Positions 51,463 to 59,058 of a stretch of 64,000 nucleotides of DNA are shown here, one piece after another. The translations under genes and the position numbers were made by a program. Source of the DNA: Pseudomonas gingeri. GTDB taxonomy: Bacteria > Pseudomonadota > Gammaproteobacteria > Pseudomonadales > Pseudomonadaceae. Position 1 is the first letter of the stretch; each line of letters starts with the position of its first letter. The notes under the pieces were generated by a model. It ran no database searches and was not told where the DNA came from. It saw nothing but the letters and a program-made list of their open reading frames with translations. Where the stretch lies: contig NZ_JACAOS010000012.1 of the NCBI RefSeq assembly GCF_013386165.1, positions 124,001 to 188,000 on the forward strand, given 5' to 3'.

Positions 51463-52913
51463 GCAGCAGCGCAAACAACGGCATCCCCTTCGTGCCGGAG
51501 AACACGATAGACCCGGCTTCTGGCCTGAACGAGGCCATCAACACCATCGACGCCACGCTGCAGCTTGCGGTGCTGACCGCTGGCGGAAATTCACCGCCGG
51601 CGGCACCAGCCGAGGGCGATCGGCATGCCGTCGGCCCGAACCCTGCCGGTGCCTGGGCTGGCAAGACCGGTATGGTCGCCCGCTACCTGGACGGCTACTG
51701 GTCGTTTTTCGTCGCGCACATTGCGCTGTGCTTGGCTGATAGCCTTATCTACACTCGAATTGGGTCAGAGTGGGTGGCAAGCAAGGCCACAGTGTCGTCG
51801 GTAGCCGGACGAACCGGCGATGTTGTTCTGAGCAAGGTCGATGTCGGGCTCGACAACGTCAATAACACTGCGGACGCAGACAAGCCAATATCCACTGTGC
51901 AGCAGTCAGCACTTGATCAGAAGTTGTCACGATCGGGTGGCGCATTGACCGGCCCGGTAACATCATCTTCATCTGCGCAGTTCACATCGATGGTGCTCAA
52001 CTCGCCTACGGCCACTCTGATAAACGGGGGCGTTACGCACACCCCGAACAATGCCAGCGCAGTGATGTCTATGGCAAAAAACGCAGATGTCATCTCCGAG
52101 CTTATCGCATACAGCGACATTTCTTCGGCGATGCCCCGCCTTCAATTGCTTAAAGCACGAGGTACAGCTGCCGCGCCTACCATCGGCGCCGACGGTGATT
52201 TTGCGGGAACGTTCCAGTTCTATGTCTATCGCGGGGACGTGTTTGGTTCCATCGGCGGGGTGTTTGCCCTGGTGGACGGACCACCGGTAGCCAACAGTTA
52301 TGTGCCAGGCCGGGTAGAGTTCAGGACAACGTTGGACGCCACCGGGCCGCGCACTGTGTGGCAATTCAAGGCTGCTGGTCATATGCAGCCTGGCTCCGAC
52401 AACGTCTACGACATCGGCTCAGCGAGTCTACGCGCCAGGGTTATTTACGCAGGCACTGGCGCTATCAACACTTCGGACGCCCGAGAGAAGACACCGGTGC
52501 GGGCCTTGACCGGTGCGGAGATTGCGGCCGCTAAGGACCTCGCGAAAGAGATCGGGGCCTACAAGTTCCTCAATTGCGTCCGGGAAAAAGGCGAGGAAGC
52601 GCGCTCGCACATCGGCATGACAGTGCAGCGGGCTATCGAGATCCTGAACAGCCACGACCTAGACCCCATGGAATACGGTTTCGTCTGCCACGACACCTGG
52701 GCGTCATCTACGGTAAACCATGAGGCCCAGGTCCACACCGTGCCCGTGGCGGATGAAGACGGCGCCGTGACCTACCAGGAGGCGGTGCTGAAAGAAGCCT
52801 GGGTTGAGCAGCTGCCGGCCGGCGACCGTTACGGCTTCCGAATGGACGAGCTGCTGGCGTTCATTGCCGCGGGCTTCGAGGCGCGCCTTGCCGCCCTTGA
52901 ACAGAACGCATAA
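51459..52913 (+). CDS. Tail fibre with DUF2793 and S74 chaperone domain
   Basis: A 484-residue fibre. Residues 15-90 match DUF2793 (NTIDATLQLAVLTAGGNSPP, DRHAVGPNPAGAWAGKTGMV). The middle is a Ser/Ala-rich shaft. Residues about 340-484 form an S74 intramolecular chaperone (NTSDAREKTPVRALTGAEIA, DLAKEIGAYKFLNCV), which trimerises the fibre and cuts itself off before a conserved Ser. Likely host-recognition protein. Confidence 0.9.
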   Translation: MSSSANNGIPFVPENTIDPASGLNEAINTIDATLQLAVLTAGGNSPPAAPAEGDRHAVGPNPAGAWAGKTGMVARYLDGYWSFFVAHIALCLADSLIYTRIGSEWVASKATVSSVAGRTGDVVLSKVDVGLDNVNNTADADKPISTVQQSALDQKLSRSGGALTGPVTSSSSAQFTSMVLNSPTATLINGGVTHTPNNASAVMSMAKNADVISELIAYSDISSAMPRLQLLKARGTAAAPTIGADGDFAGTFQFYVYRGDVFGSIGGVFALVDGPPVANSYVPGRVEFRTTLDATGPRTVWQFKAAGHMQPGSDNVYDIGSASLRARVIYAGTGAINTSDAREKTPVRALTGAEIAAAKDLAKEIGAYKFLNCVREKGEEARSHIGMTVQRAIEILNSHDLDPMEYGFVCHDTWASSTVNHEAQVHTVPVADEDGAVTYQEAVLKEAWVEQLPAGDRYGFRMDELLAFIAAGFEARLAALEQNA

Positions 52914-52928
52914 CCAACCTCACCTATC

Positions 52929-52951
52929 AACCCGCCGCGGCGGGTTTTTTA
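52929..52951 (+). terminator. Terminator after the fibre gene
   Basis: AACCCGCC / GGCGGGTT palindrome followed by T6. Third copy of the hairpin-plus-RBS arrangement seen at 40514 and 42477. Confidence 0.82.
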
Positions 52952-52968
52952 TTGCCTGGAGTTTAAGA

Positions 52969-53400
52969 ATGCGCACATCGCAGAAAGGAATAAAGCTGAT
53001 CAAGTCATTTGAGGGGCTGCGTCTGAATGCCTACCAGGATTCGGTCGGTGTCTGGACCATCGGCTACGGCACTACCCGGGGGATTGCCGCCGGCATGACC
53101 ATCACCACTGACCAGGCCCAGCGGATGCTCCAGAACGACATCGGCCGCTTCGAGCCGCAACTCGACGCACTGGCCAAGGTGCCGCTGAACCAGGGCCAGT
53201 GGGATGCCCTGATGAGTTTTATCTACAACCTGGGCGCCGCGAACCTCGGCTCGTCGACGCTGCTGAAGCTGCTCAACGCTGGCGACTATGCCGGTGCCGC
53301 CGCCCAGTTCCCGCGCTGGAACAAGGCCGGTGGCCAGATCCTGGCCGGGCTGACCCGGCGCCGGGAGGCTGAACAGGCGATCTTCCTGGGGGCGGCATGA
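52969..53400 (+). CDS. Endolysin (GH24 lysozyme)
   Basis: A 143-residue T4-type lysozyme. The catalytic triad spacing is exact: Glu15, Asp24, Thr30 in SFEGLRLNAYQDSVGVWT. No signal-anchor sequence, so it depends on the holin. ATG 52969 follows CTGGAG. It overlaps the spanin gene by 4 bp. Confidence 0.93.
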   Translation: MRTSQKGIKLIKSFEGLRLNAYQDSVGVWTIGYGTTRGIAAGMTITTDQAQRMLQNDIGRFEPQLDALAKVPLNQGQWDALMSFIYNLGAANLGSSTLLKLLNAGDYAGAAAQFPRWNKAGGQILAGLTRRREAEQAIFLGAA

Positions 53401-53762
53401 CCCTGCTGGGGCGCGTGGCCCCGTATTTGTTGGCCCTGCTGCTGGTGATGGCTGCGCTGTTCGGCGCCTGGGTTGCCGCCGGGCATTATCGGCCGATGCT
53501 GGACAAGGCGAACGCGGACTTGAATGCCGCCGCCAGCGCCAGGGACAACCTGCTGGAGCTGACCGGCGAGCAGAACGAGGCATTGGCCAGGCTGAGCAAG
53601 GCGGCGGCCGACCGGGAACAGGCAGCCGCCCAGGCGGTGGCCAAGGCCAGGGACCAGGCCGCTCCAGATTACGCCGCGGCGAACCGACTGATGCAGGAGC
53701 GCACCGGCGGTGACCAGTGCCAGGCTGCTGGGACAATCATCGATCAGGAGTTGGGGCTATGA
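53397..53762 (+). CDS. Inner-membrane spanin (Rz)
   Basis: A 121-residue protein: one N-terminal membrane anchor (YLLALLLVMAALFGAWVAAG) and a periplasmic coiled coil rich in Ala, Glu and Lys. It links inner and outer membranes with the lipoprotein encoded next, for the last step of lysis. Confidence 0.85.
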   Translation: MTLLGRVAPYLLALLLVMAALFGAWVAAGHYRPMLDKANADLNAAASARDNLLELTGEQNEALARLSKAAADREQAAAQAVAKARDQAAPDYAAANRLMQERTGGDQCQAAGTIIDQELGL

Positions 53763-54016
53763 GGCTGCTGCTGATGGGGGTTGTGGTGCTGCTGGCGGGG
53801 TGCGCCGGCCGTGGGCCCGAGATTCGCACTGTGCGGGTGGAGGTGCCGGTCCCGGTTCCGTGCCGGGCCCCGGTGGTGGCTGTGCCGGAGTTCGCGGTGG
53901 CAAGCCTGAAGAAGTCCGACAGCCTAGAACTGAAGGTGAGGGCGTTGCTGGCGGAGCGTCGGCAGCGAATGGGGTATGAGCGGGAGTTGGTCGCGGCTGT
54001 ATCTGCGTGCCAGTAG
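53759..54016 (+). CDS. Outer-membrane spanin lipoprotein (Rz1)
   Basis: An 85-residue lipoprotein. ATG 53759 overlaps the Rz stop (ATGA). Signal peptide and lipobox VVLLAGC lead into a Pro/Val-rich linker (VEVPVPVPCRAPVVAVPEF), typical of o-spanins. Unlike lambda Rz1, it follows rather than lies inside Rz. Confidence 0.83.
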   Translation: MRLLLMGVVVLLAGCAGRGPEIRTVRVEVPVPVPCRAPVVAVPEFAVASLKKSDSLELKVRALLAERRQRMGYERELVAAVSACQ

Positions 54017-54255
54017 CTGGATCAAGGTCTGATTGCGCTGTGGGCTTGCCAGGCATACGTCAGGGCTATTATTCGCGGACCTACAATCACGGTCGAAAAA
54101 TTAGCATGACCTCTGGGCAGGAGCGAAAACTCCGTCCTGACGGCATTCGTTTCAGGATGTGGGCATGAGTGAGAAGCTGTATTGCCAATAGCTATAACGC
54201 CGCTTCTGCTAGAGGCTAAACTGAATTGCCGAACAAACTCAGGGGAGGGCTGAGA

Positions 54256-54480
54256 ATGGAAGAGGACGCGAGGGAAAGGGCGCTGAAAACTTGGCGCGTG
54301 CTATTTGCTCGACCGGAAGACCGATTGGGCGAGGAGGCTCGTTACTACGAACTTTTGATATCGGCCGATCATATGGAGTGTACCGGGTTGATCGGTGCCG
54401 ATGAGTGGCGAAGCCTTGTGCAGGAGGCCGGGACAGCCTTCGCGAGCACCGCGGAATGCATGACGAAGGGCAGGGCTTAG
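54256..54480 (+). CDS. Hypothetical phage protein
   Basis: A 74-residue acidic, helical protein (MEEDARERALKTWRVLFARP). ATG 54256 was preferred because GGGAGGG precedes it. It lies 240 bp after the spanin gene and is followed by a hairpin (CCTGGC / GCCAGG, 54490-54507). Function unknown. Confidence 0.6.
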   Translation: MEEDARERALKTWRVLFARPEDRLGEEARYYELLISADHMECTGLIGADEWRSLVQEAGTAFASTAECMTKGRA

Positions 54481-54509
54481 AAACGGAAAACCTGGCACCG
54501 GGCCAGGCT

Positions 54510-54719
54510 TCATTCGGGCGAATTGAGCACCGCCAGGCTCATGGTGATGAACTCGAGGTTATTGTCGAGCGGCCATAGGGCGGCGCGGATGTTGTCGGCC
54601 ACCTCGGTTGAGCCGCGCTGTTCGACCCAGTTGGACAACTCCTCGATGGCGGCACCCAAGGCGAGTTGGTTCTCATTGAGCTTCATCAGCAGCGCGGGCA
54701 GCAGGTCGGTGTTGGGCAT
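54510..54719 (-). CDS. Small protein beside attR, probable lysogen gene
   Basis: A 69-residue helical protein (MPNTDLLPALLMKLNENQLA, LGAAIEELSNWVEQRGSTEV) with a strong GGAGG before ATG 54719. It is transcribed against the late genes next to attR. I recall similar small proteins in pseudomonad genomes. Function unknown. Confidence 0.7.
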   Translation of the reverse strand: MPNTDLLPALLMKLNENQLALGAAIEELSNWVEQRGSTEVADNIRAALWPLDNNLEFITMSLAVLNSPE

Positions 54720-54806
54720 GGTTGTTCCTCCGATATGGAGGAATGGTATCAGCAAGAAGGGGGGGATTGTGTTCGTTCGGCAGGACGCCAGGGAAGGATG
54801 GAGGGC

Positions 54807-54815
54807 GCGCAAAAC
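54807..54815. repeat. Single GCGCAAAAC copy near attR
   Basis: Identical to the three 11-bp-spaced copies near attL, and 115 bp inside the attR core. Likely integrase arm site on the other attP arm. Confidence 0.5.
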
Positions 54816-54930
54816 CTCCTCTGGAGGCCGCGCGCTCTCGTTTGCATAAGCACGAAAATGCTGATGTTTTGCTAGCCTATATATCAACTCTATCCCTTTA
54901 TAAACAATAGGTTAGGCGTGATGAGGAACA

Positions 54931-54980
54931 AGCATGGGGTGCTAGGGGTCGAGTGTTCGAATCACTCCGTCCCGACCATA
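54931..54980 (+). other. Prophage attachment site attR (50-bp core)
   Basis: Exact copy of 13574-13623, the 3' part of tRNA-Pro without its 5' half. It is the displaced original host segment and is not a functional tRNA. Confidence 0.95.
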
Positions 54981-54993
54981 TTCTTTGATGACT

Positions 54994-55022
54994 TAGCCAC
55001 CTTCGGGTGGCTTTGTTGTTTT
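54994..55022 (+). terminator. Original host tRNA-Pro terminator
   Basis: AGCCACC-TTCG-GGTGGCT stem with stable UUCG loop, followed by a T-rich run. It stands right after attR, where the tRNA ended before integration. Confidence 0.85.
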
Positions 55023-55333
55023 TGTCATAACGACTTTCAAGTAGCCTAGGTTTTTTCGGACTAGCCTTCTTTTTCTGGATCGTAAGCCTTCGTATGCTTT
55101 CTGTATGTGGGGCTCTGACAGCTTCTTCGTTGCCCGAGTCCTGGCTACAGCGCTGGATTTTATGCTGAGGTGATATGGATACGGCCACCCAACAGCTTCA
55201 CTGGTTAGCTGTCAACACCGTTTGAAAACTGACACCTAAGCCGAGAACTCGATGTAGACGTTTGATACATTCGGGCACTTTCTGCTTTTTTGGTTGATGA
55301 TAGAGTCCCGTGAAAATACTTCGAAGGAACGAC
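55023..55333. other. Gap without a confident gene
   Basis: 311 bp of mixed composition. A leftward frame here runs through the tRNA remnant and is an artefact. No promoter, repeat or RNA gene recognised. Confidence 0.5.
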
Positions 55334-55735
55334 ATGCGATTTTTAGCTGCGGCTTTGGTTCTATTGGGTATTGCTGGGTGTTCCACTTCACCGATATCTG
55401 CAGAAAATGCAGAGCCGGTTCCAGCCTCGCGGTTATATACATCCATAGCGAAAAATGAATCTCAGCTTGTGGTAACCAGAGACAGCGGCATTGTCGGGGT
55501 GGAGCTTCGCTTAGTTTTGCATATTGATGGAAAACCCGCTGCTGAGTTTCATTCAGGCGAGGTAGCTAAATTTGGCCTCACTCCTGGCAAGCACATACTT
55601 GGGCTGAGTAGCTGGGTGTTATTTGGGAAACCGCCGATCATCGAGTCCGAAATTGACTTAAAGCCTGGTGAGTCAGTACATCGTAGGATCTCAATAAGGA
55701 ATGGTGATTTTTACCTGACTCCTACCGCCTACTAA
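55334..55735 (+). CDS. Hypothetical lipoprotein
   Basis: A 133-residue protein. ATG 55334 has GAAGGA upstream. Signal peptide with lipobox LGIAGC. The mature domain is strand-rich (GIVGVELRLVLHIDGKPAAE, GLTPGKHILGLSSW, ESEIDLKPGESVHRRISIRN), resembling an Ig-like or PEGA-like domain. AT-richer than the core genome. Confidence 0.75.
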   Translation: MRFLAAALVLLGIAGCSTSPISAENAEPVPASRLYTSIAKNESQLVVTRDSGIVGVELRLVLHIDGKPAAEFHSGEVAKFGLTPGKHILGLSSWVLFGKPPIIESEIDLKPGESVHRRISIRNGDFYLTPTAY

Positions 55736-56022
55736 AAGGGCCGAGAAAGGTTCAGGTTTTTCCGTTGTTGTCTAGTCCTGAAATAGGGTTGCATCTGTTT
55801 CAGGAACAGACAGTACTTGATAGCTCGCCAAATACATCATTGAAGACACCAGCGCCCGCGCCACCTCGACCTGCGTCGTATCGCTATCCACTTCCAATGC
55901 GGCTTGCTAGGGATCACGAGGTGCTCGGATAGTTGGAATGAGGCTCGCATGGACGCAGATTGTTCAACAGGTAACTCTGAGGCTGGTAGCATCAGCATCT
56001 CGCCACAAAGCATGGAATCGCG
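55736..56022. other. Probable gene-remnant region
   Basis: No intact gene. Leftward frames give short protein-like pieces (EVDSDTTQVEVARALVSSMM, YLASYQVLSVPETD) ending at a stop near 55780, interrupted upstream by frame breaks. This looks like a decayed small gene. Confidence 0.3.
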
Positions 56023-56436
56023 ATGCATCAGGTTGTTGCTAAAGCGCTGGATGTGATCGCAGTAGAGATCCATGAAGCCGAATACTCAGAGGCGTTCGAT
56101 GCGGCACGAGCAGTCGTAATCGAGTTTGGTGAGTCAGATTTGGCTGATCGCCTGTTTATCCATATACCAGAATCGGTTCCGTTTCTTTTGGTGGCAAAGC
56201 TTTTTGACTTTCTTGCCTGGCAGACAGAAGACAATGGAGCCGTGATGACTCGAACTGTTGAGCGCTGGCTTGTTGAAGGCCGCAATACACGCAAGGTTCA
56301 AATCGCGCTCAATCTTGAAGTCTTCCCGTTTTTAGATGAGCACCAGATGTATCGGGTGCTATCTCAAGTGGCCGTAACCATCCCGAAGGTGGCGGAGAGG
56401 TGCAAGGAGCTGATCACCTCCAGACAGAGTCGGTAG
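56023..56436 (+). CDS. Hypothetical helical protein, immunity-protein-like
   Basis: A 137-residue all-helical acidic protein (VAKLFDFLAWQTEDNGAVMT, RTVERWLVEGRNTRKVQIAL). The size, acidity and orphan setting recall immunity proteins of polymorphic toxins, but I cannot name a family. The RBS is weak (GGA at 6 bp). Confidence 0.55.
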   Translation: MHQVVAKALDVIAVEIHEAEYSEAFDAARAVVIEFGESDLADRLFIHIPESVPFLLVAKLFDFLAWQTEDNGAVMTRTVERWLVEGRNTRKVQIALNLEVFPFLDEHQMYRVLSQVAVTIPKVAERCKELITSRQSR

Positions 56437-57112
56437 CAATTGGGCTACATCTCAACGTCCGCTCATTGAGCAGGCTTCAGTGGTCTTTCCGTCCTAAAAG
56501 CTGTATCTGTTCCTGAATGCTCTTCCGGCGCAGGCCAACGTGAGTGGGCATTTCAATGCCCAGTCAATCAGACGCCAGTGCTGGTCCGGTAACTTCAGGT
56601 TCGAGCTCCAAACACGAATCCTTCCAACTGCTGCAACAGATTGCCTTCCGTGCAGCAAAACACACCGCCTTCCCTAAAAGCCCTTTAAGGGTAAGGGGAG
56701 AGCTGATTGCGCTCGAAGATCTATGCAGTCAGTTTACGGGTAGCAGATTGAGCTGGTGATGCAGGGGCTTGCGTCGGACGATATCTGTTTACGTTGTTGG
56801 CCGTTCGGTTGACCAGGTTGTCCGCTGTGGTGAGCATCGATTTCTTGCCATGGCGCCGAGCGGGTCGCGCCAAGGAGAAGCTTGAGGGGGGGCTTCTGGG
56901 GCGGTGTCTGGTGTGCCGTATGCGTTGCCAGGTGCTCTTGAGTGGTGTGAGCATTGCCATGGCCAAGACCCTCAGCAAACTGTCGGCCATGGCGCGGAGA
57001 AGTGGCAGGCGCAGTTGGGTGGTGTTCTGGGCTTGGGACTTAGGTCGATCCCACGTAGAGGCGCCTGCAGCTCACCAAAAGAACCTGGGTAGCGCTACCG
57101 TGATAGATGCCT
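56437..57112. other. Poorly structured stretch
   Basis: Open frames on both strands are low-complexity and unlike proteins I know. Near its end, GGTCGATCCCACGTAG (57043-57058) followed by CGCCTGCA recurs at 58980-58995, so an intergenic repeat is present twice here. Confidence 0.35.
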
Positions 57113-57315
57113 ATATGCTTGGCGAATTCACATGTAGGGACAGCGTTGATGTGGAAGTTTTGGCTGAGTGGCAGGAGGTGGTTTTCAGTGAGGGGCAAAA
57201 GCTCTTAGATGGAGCACTGGTTGTTGAGTATCTACATAAAGCCGAAATCGCTAGTTTAGTTCAGAAGGGGCGGGCTCGTTATGATTCGAAGCACCCCTTA
57301 CGCGTAAAACGTTGA
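57113..57315 (+). CDS. Possible C-terminal protein fragment
   Basis: From ATG 57113 the frame encodes 67 protein-like residues (MLGEFTCRDSVDVEVLAEWQ, KLLDGALVVEYLHKAEIASL). The frame extends upstream, but that part looks non-coding. It may be a small gene or the end of a lost larger one. It ends 18 bp before the membrane protein gene. Confidence 0.35.
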
Positions 57316-57333
57316 TCCGGTCGAGGAGACGTA

Positions 57334-57993
57334 ATGGACGAAGGTATAAACAATAAGGTGATTTCGCCGAGTCTTCCTATAGACCAAACTCGCGAGCAGT
57401 GGTTTAGCTCCGCCCCGATATATGTTGTATTTTTGGTGCTTATCATAGTCTACGCATTTTCGGGATTTTACTTTCACCGTTTTAATGAAGTCTTGGCTGG
57501 GTGTTTAACCCCGATAGTCAATGGGCTTGGATTTGTGGGTATAAAAATTGCTCCTATACTTGTCGGGCCGCTTGATGATGTCTTTTATAAAAACTTGAGC
57601 GGGCTATCCTTTATTGGCGCATCTACATATAATTTGGCATCATTCGTATATATGATTGTGCATAGGAGGGGTGCAGCTTTAAGTTGCGTTGATGCTCACG
57701 CAAAACTAATGAAGCGAAAGCAATGGGGGGCGAAAAAAACCTGGCTCATATTGCATTTCTATGTGTATGTGGGTGTAAGTGCTCTTGGGGTGTTTTTGAC
57801 GGCATGCCTCTTAAATGGAGTGTTTCACTGGTGGGTTTTTGCAGTCGCTCGTGGTGATGTATTAAATGCCTGTTTGATATCTATATATTTTTGTTTTGCG
57901 GGCATGATGCCAACTTGTCTTTATTCCGTAGTTTTAAAATATGCAGTATTTGATATGGCGTATTTTTTCAAAAAGATCTATCCGAAAATCTAG
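57334..57993 (+). CDS. Low-GC membrane protein
   Basis: A 219-residue protein with GAGGAG before the ATG. Four to five membrane segments (IYVVFLVLIIVYAFSGFYF, GLGFVGIKIAPILVGPL, VYVGVSALGVFLTACLL, ACLISIYFCFAGMMPTCLY). The DNA is much more AT-rich than the flanks, a sign of transfer. No family known to me. Confidence 0.7.
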   Translation: MDEGINNKVISPSLPIDQTREQWFSSAPIYVVFLVLIIVYAFSGFYFHRFNEVLAGCLTPIVNGLGFVGIKIAPILVGPLDDVFYKNLSGLSFIGASTYNLASFVYMIVHRRGAALSCVDAHAKLMKRKQWGAKKTWLILHFYVYVGVSALGVFLTACLLNGVFHWWVFAVARGDVLNACLISIYFCFAGMMPTCLYSVVLKYAVFDMAYFFKKIYPKI

Positions 57994-58220
57994 TTGAAGC
58001 CTGTTGTTCGATTTACGGACTAAGGTGTTGTGCTTAGGCAGCCCCACAAGGCCCTTGTGACGCTACCGCTCAATAATCCCGCTGTCGTTCCCCTGTGTGG
58101 GCATCCTGTTGTGGCTCATCTGAGCCGGGCACTACCTTAGGCTTCTTATCTGGGTCTGAGCAGGTGTCAGGCAATCGCCCGGGGGGAGGCTGACACGGCT
58201 GTAGCGTTTCATACTCAAAT

Positions 58221-58245
58221 GAACGGGAAGCCTCACTTCCCGTTC
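58221..58245. terminator. Bidirectional terminator-like hairpin
   Basis: GAACGGGAAG / CTTCCCGTTC, a perfect 10-bp stem with loop CCTCA. It lies just past the 3' end of the leftward DUF6124 gene. Confidence 0.7.
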
Positions 58246-58264
58246 TTTGATCATGGGTGTGCGG

Positions 58265-58612
58265 TCAACCGTTGACGCTGACTGCCTGCCTATCCAGCAC
58301 CGAGTCCATCCTCAGTTGCGCCAGCTCAATCAGGTGCACCACGCCCATCGCCACCTGGCGATTAGAGCCTGTTTGGTTGTCTGCGTTTTCATAGGCTGTT
58401 GCAGCGGCGGATTTCAGAATGGAGTAGACGTTGACGAGGGCGTCTTCCTGATTCATGGGTTCATTCAGAGGATCATGCCGCACGATGGCAGGGGGTGGTT
58501 TCGAGCCTGCATCTGGACCAAGGTTGTAGTGAGACAAGGCCCGGTCGACGATGCGAGGGTCGATGGTTTCAACGTTGGATGTTGCCGGTGGGTTGGGGGT
58601 TATCTTGAACAT
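58265..58612 (-). CDS. DUF6124-family protein
   Basis: A 115-residue protein starting MFKITPNPPATSNVETIDPR, with a C-terminal helical part (ALVNVYSILKSAAATAYENA, MGVVHLIELAQLRMDSVLDR). It fits a family of small paralogous proteins common in fluorescent pseudomonads, of unknown function. A long structured leader precedes it. Confidence 0.8.
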   Translation of the reverse strand: MFKITPNPPATSNVETIDPRIVDRALSHYNLGPDAGSKPPPAIVRHDPLNEPMNQEDALVNVYSILKSAAATAYENADNQTGSNRQVAMGVVHLIELAQLRMDSVLDRQAVSVNG

Positions 58613-58639
58613 AAAGTGGGTACTCCCGATCTGTTGAGG

Positions 58640-58920
58640 GAGCCGCCAACATCGCTGCTAAACGAGGGGGTGGCAGCCGTACGCAGGTTAGCAGACCGGT
58701 GATCAGGAAAACCGGCGCACCGAAGTGCCCTGCGCACGACCACCATAAAACGGAGGCTGAAAAAAGCGCCTCGTAGAAGGTGGCGCCGTGCGCCTGATCA
58801 CAATGGGCTGCTAAACCCGATCACTGAATTGGCAGTGACGAATCGAGACTAACCACCGAAATTATCAGGCGCAAGCGGTCAGGATTTTCTAGGAAATTTC
58901 ACTCAAGGGAAAGAGAGTTC
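58640..58920 (-). ncRNA. Structured leader or ncRNA upstream of the DUF6124 gene
   Basis: Nested complementary segments: GTGATCAGG (58699-58707) with CCTGATCAC (58793-58801); GCGCACG (58732-58738) with CGTGCGC (58787-58793); CCACC (58740-58744) with GGTGG (58779-58783); GAGGC (58753-58757) with GCCTC (58768-58772). A GCAC-CGAA-GTGC tetraloop hairpin lies at 58717-58728. The rest to 58920 is non-coding. I recall similar sequence before paralogous genes in this group, unverified. Confidence 0.5.
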
Positions 58921-59058
58921 TCTTGCGGGTCGCTGAAATGGCAGGCTTCCGTGAGGGCTGCAAGCGCAATGGGCCGTATGGTCGATCCCACGTAGGGTCG
59001 CCTGCACCCGACCCAAAGCGCTCATTTCGGACCCACCCAACACGTTGAAAGAGACACA

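Larger units (their letters stand above)
13574..54980. mobile_element. Complete-looking siphovirus prophage with HK97-type head genes, inserted in tRNA-Pro
   Basis: A 41.4-kb element bounded by a 50-bp direct repeat of the tRNA 3' part. All functional modules are present and in frame: int/xis, repressors, O/P-like replication, a Q-like regulator, holin, terminase, HK97-type portal/protease/capsid, long non-contractile tail with tape measure, fibre, lysozyme and spanins. No disrupted essential gene was seen, so it may be inducible. The repressor keeps its RecA-type self-cleavage residues. Confidence 0.96.

Noticed and set aside
54931..54980. Possible second tRNA-Pro gene
   Set aside because: Only the 3' 50 bp including T arm and CCA are present. 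The D arm and 5' acceptor strand are missing, so it is attR.
13711..54980. CRISPR array, rRNA gene or insertion sequence within the prophage
   Set aside because: No regularly spaced direct repeats with unique spacers, no rRNA-like sequence and no transposase gene were seen.
56794..57112. Upstream part of the 173-codon frame ending at 57315
   Set aside because: The composition is Arg/Leu/Trp-rich shadow type and contains a repeated intergenic element. Only the part after 57113 looks protein-like.
57043..58995. GGTCGATCCCACGTAG repeat pair as a mobile element boundary
   Set aside because: Only about 25 bp are well conserved between the two copies and no transposase or target duplication accompanies them. 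Kept as a minor intergenic repeat.
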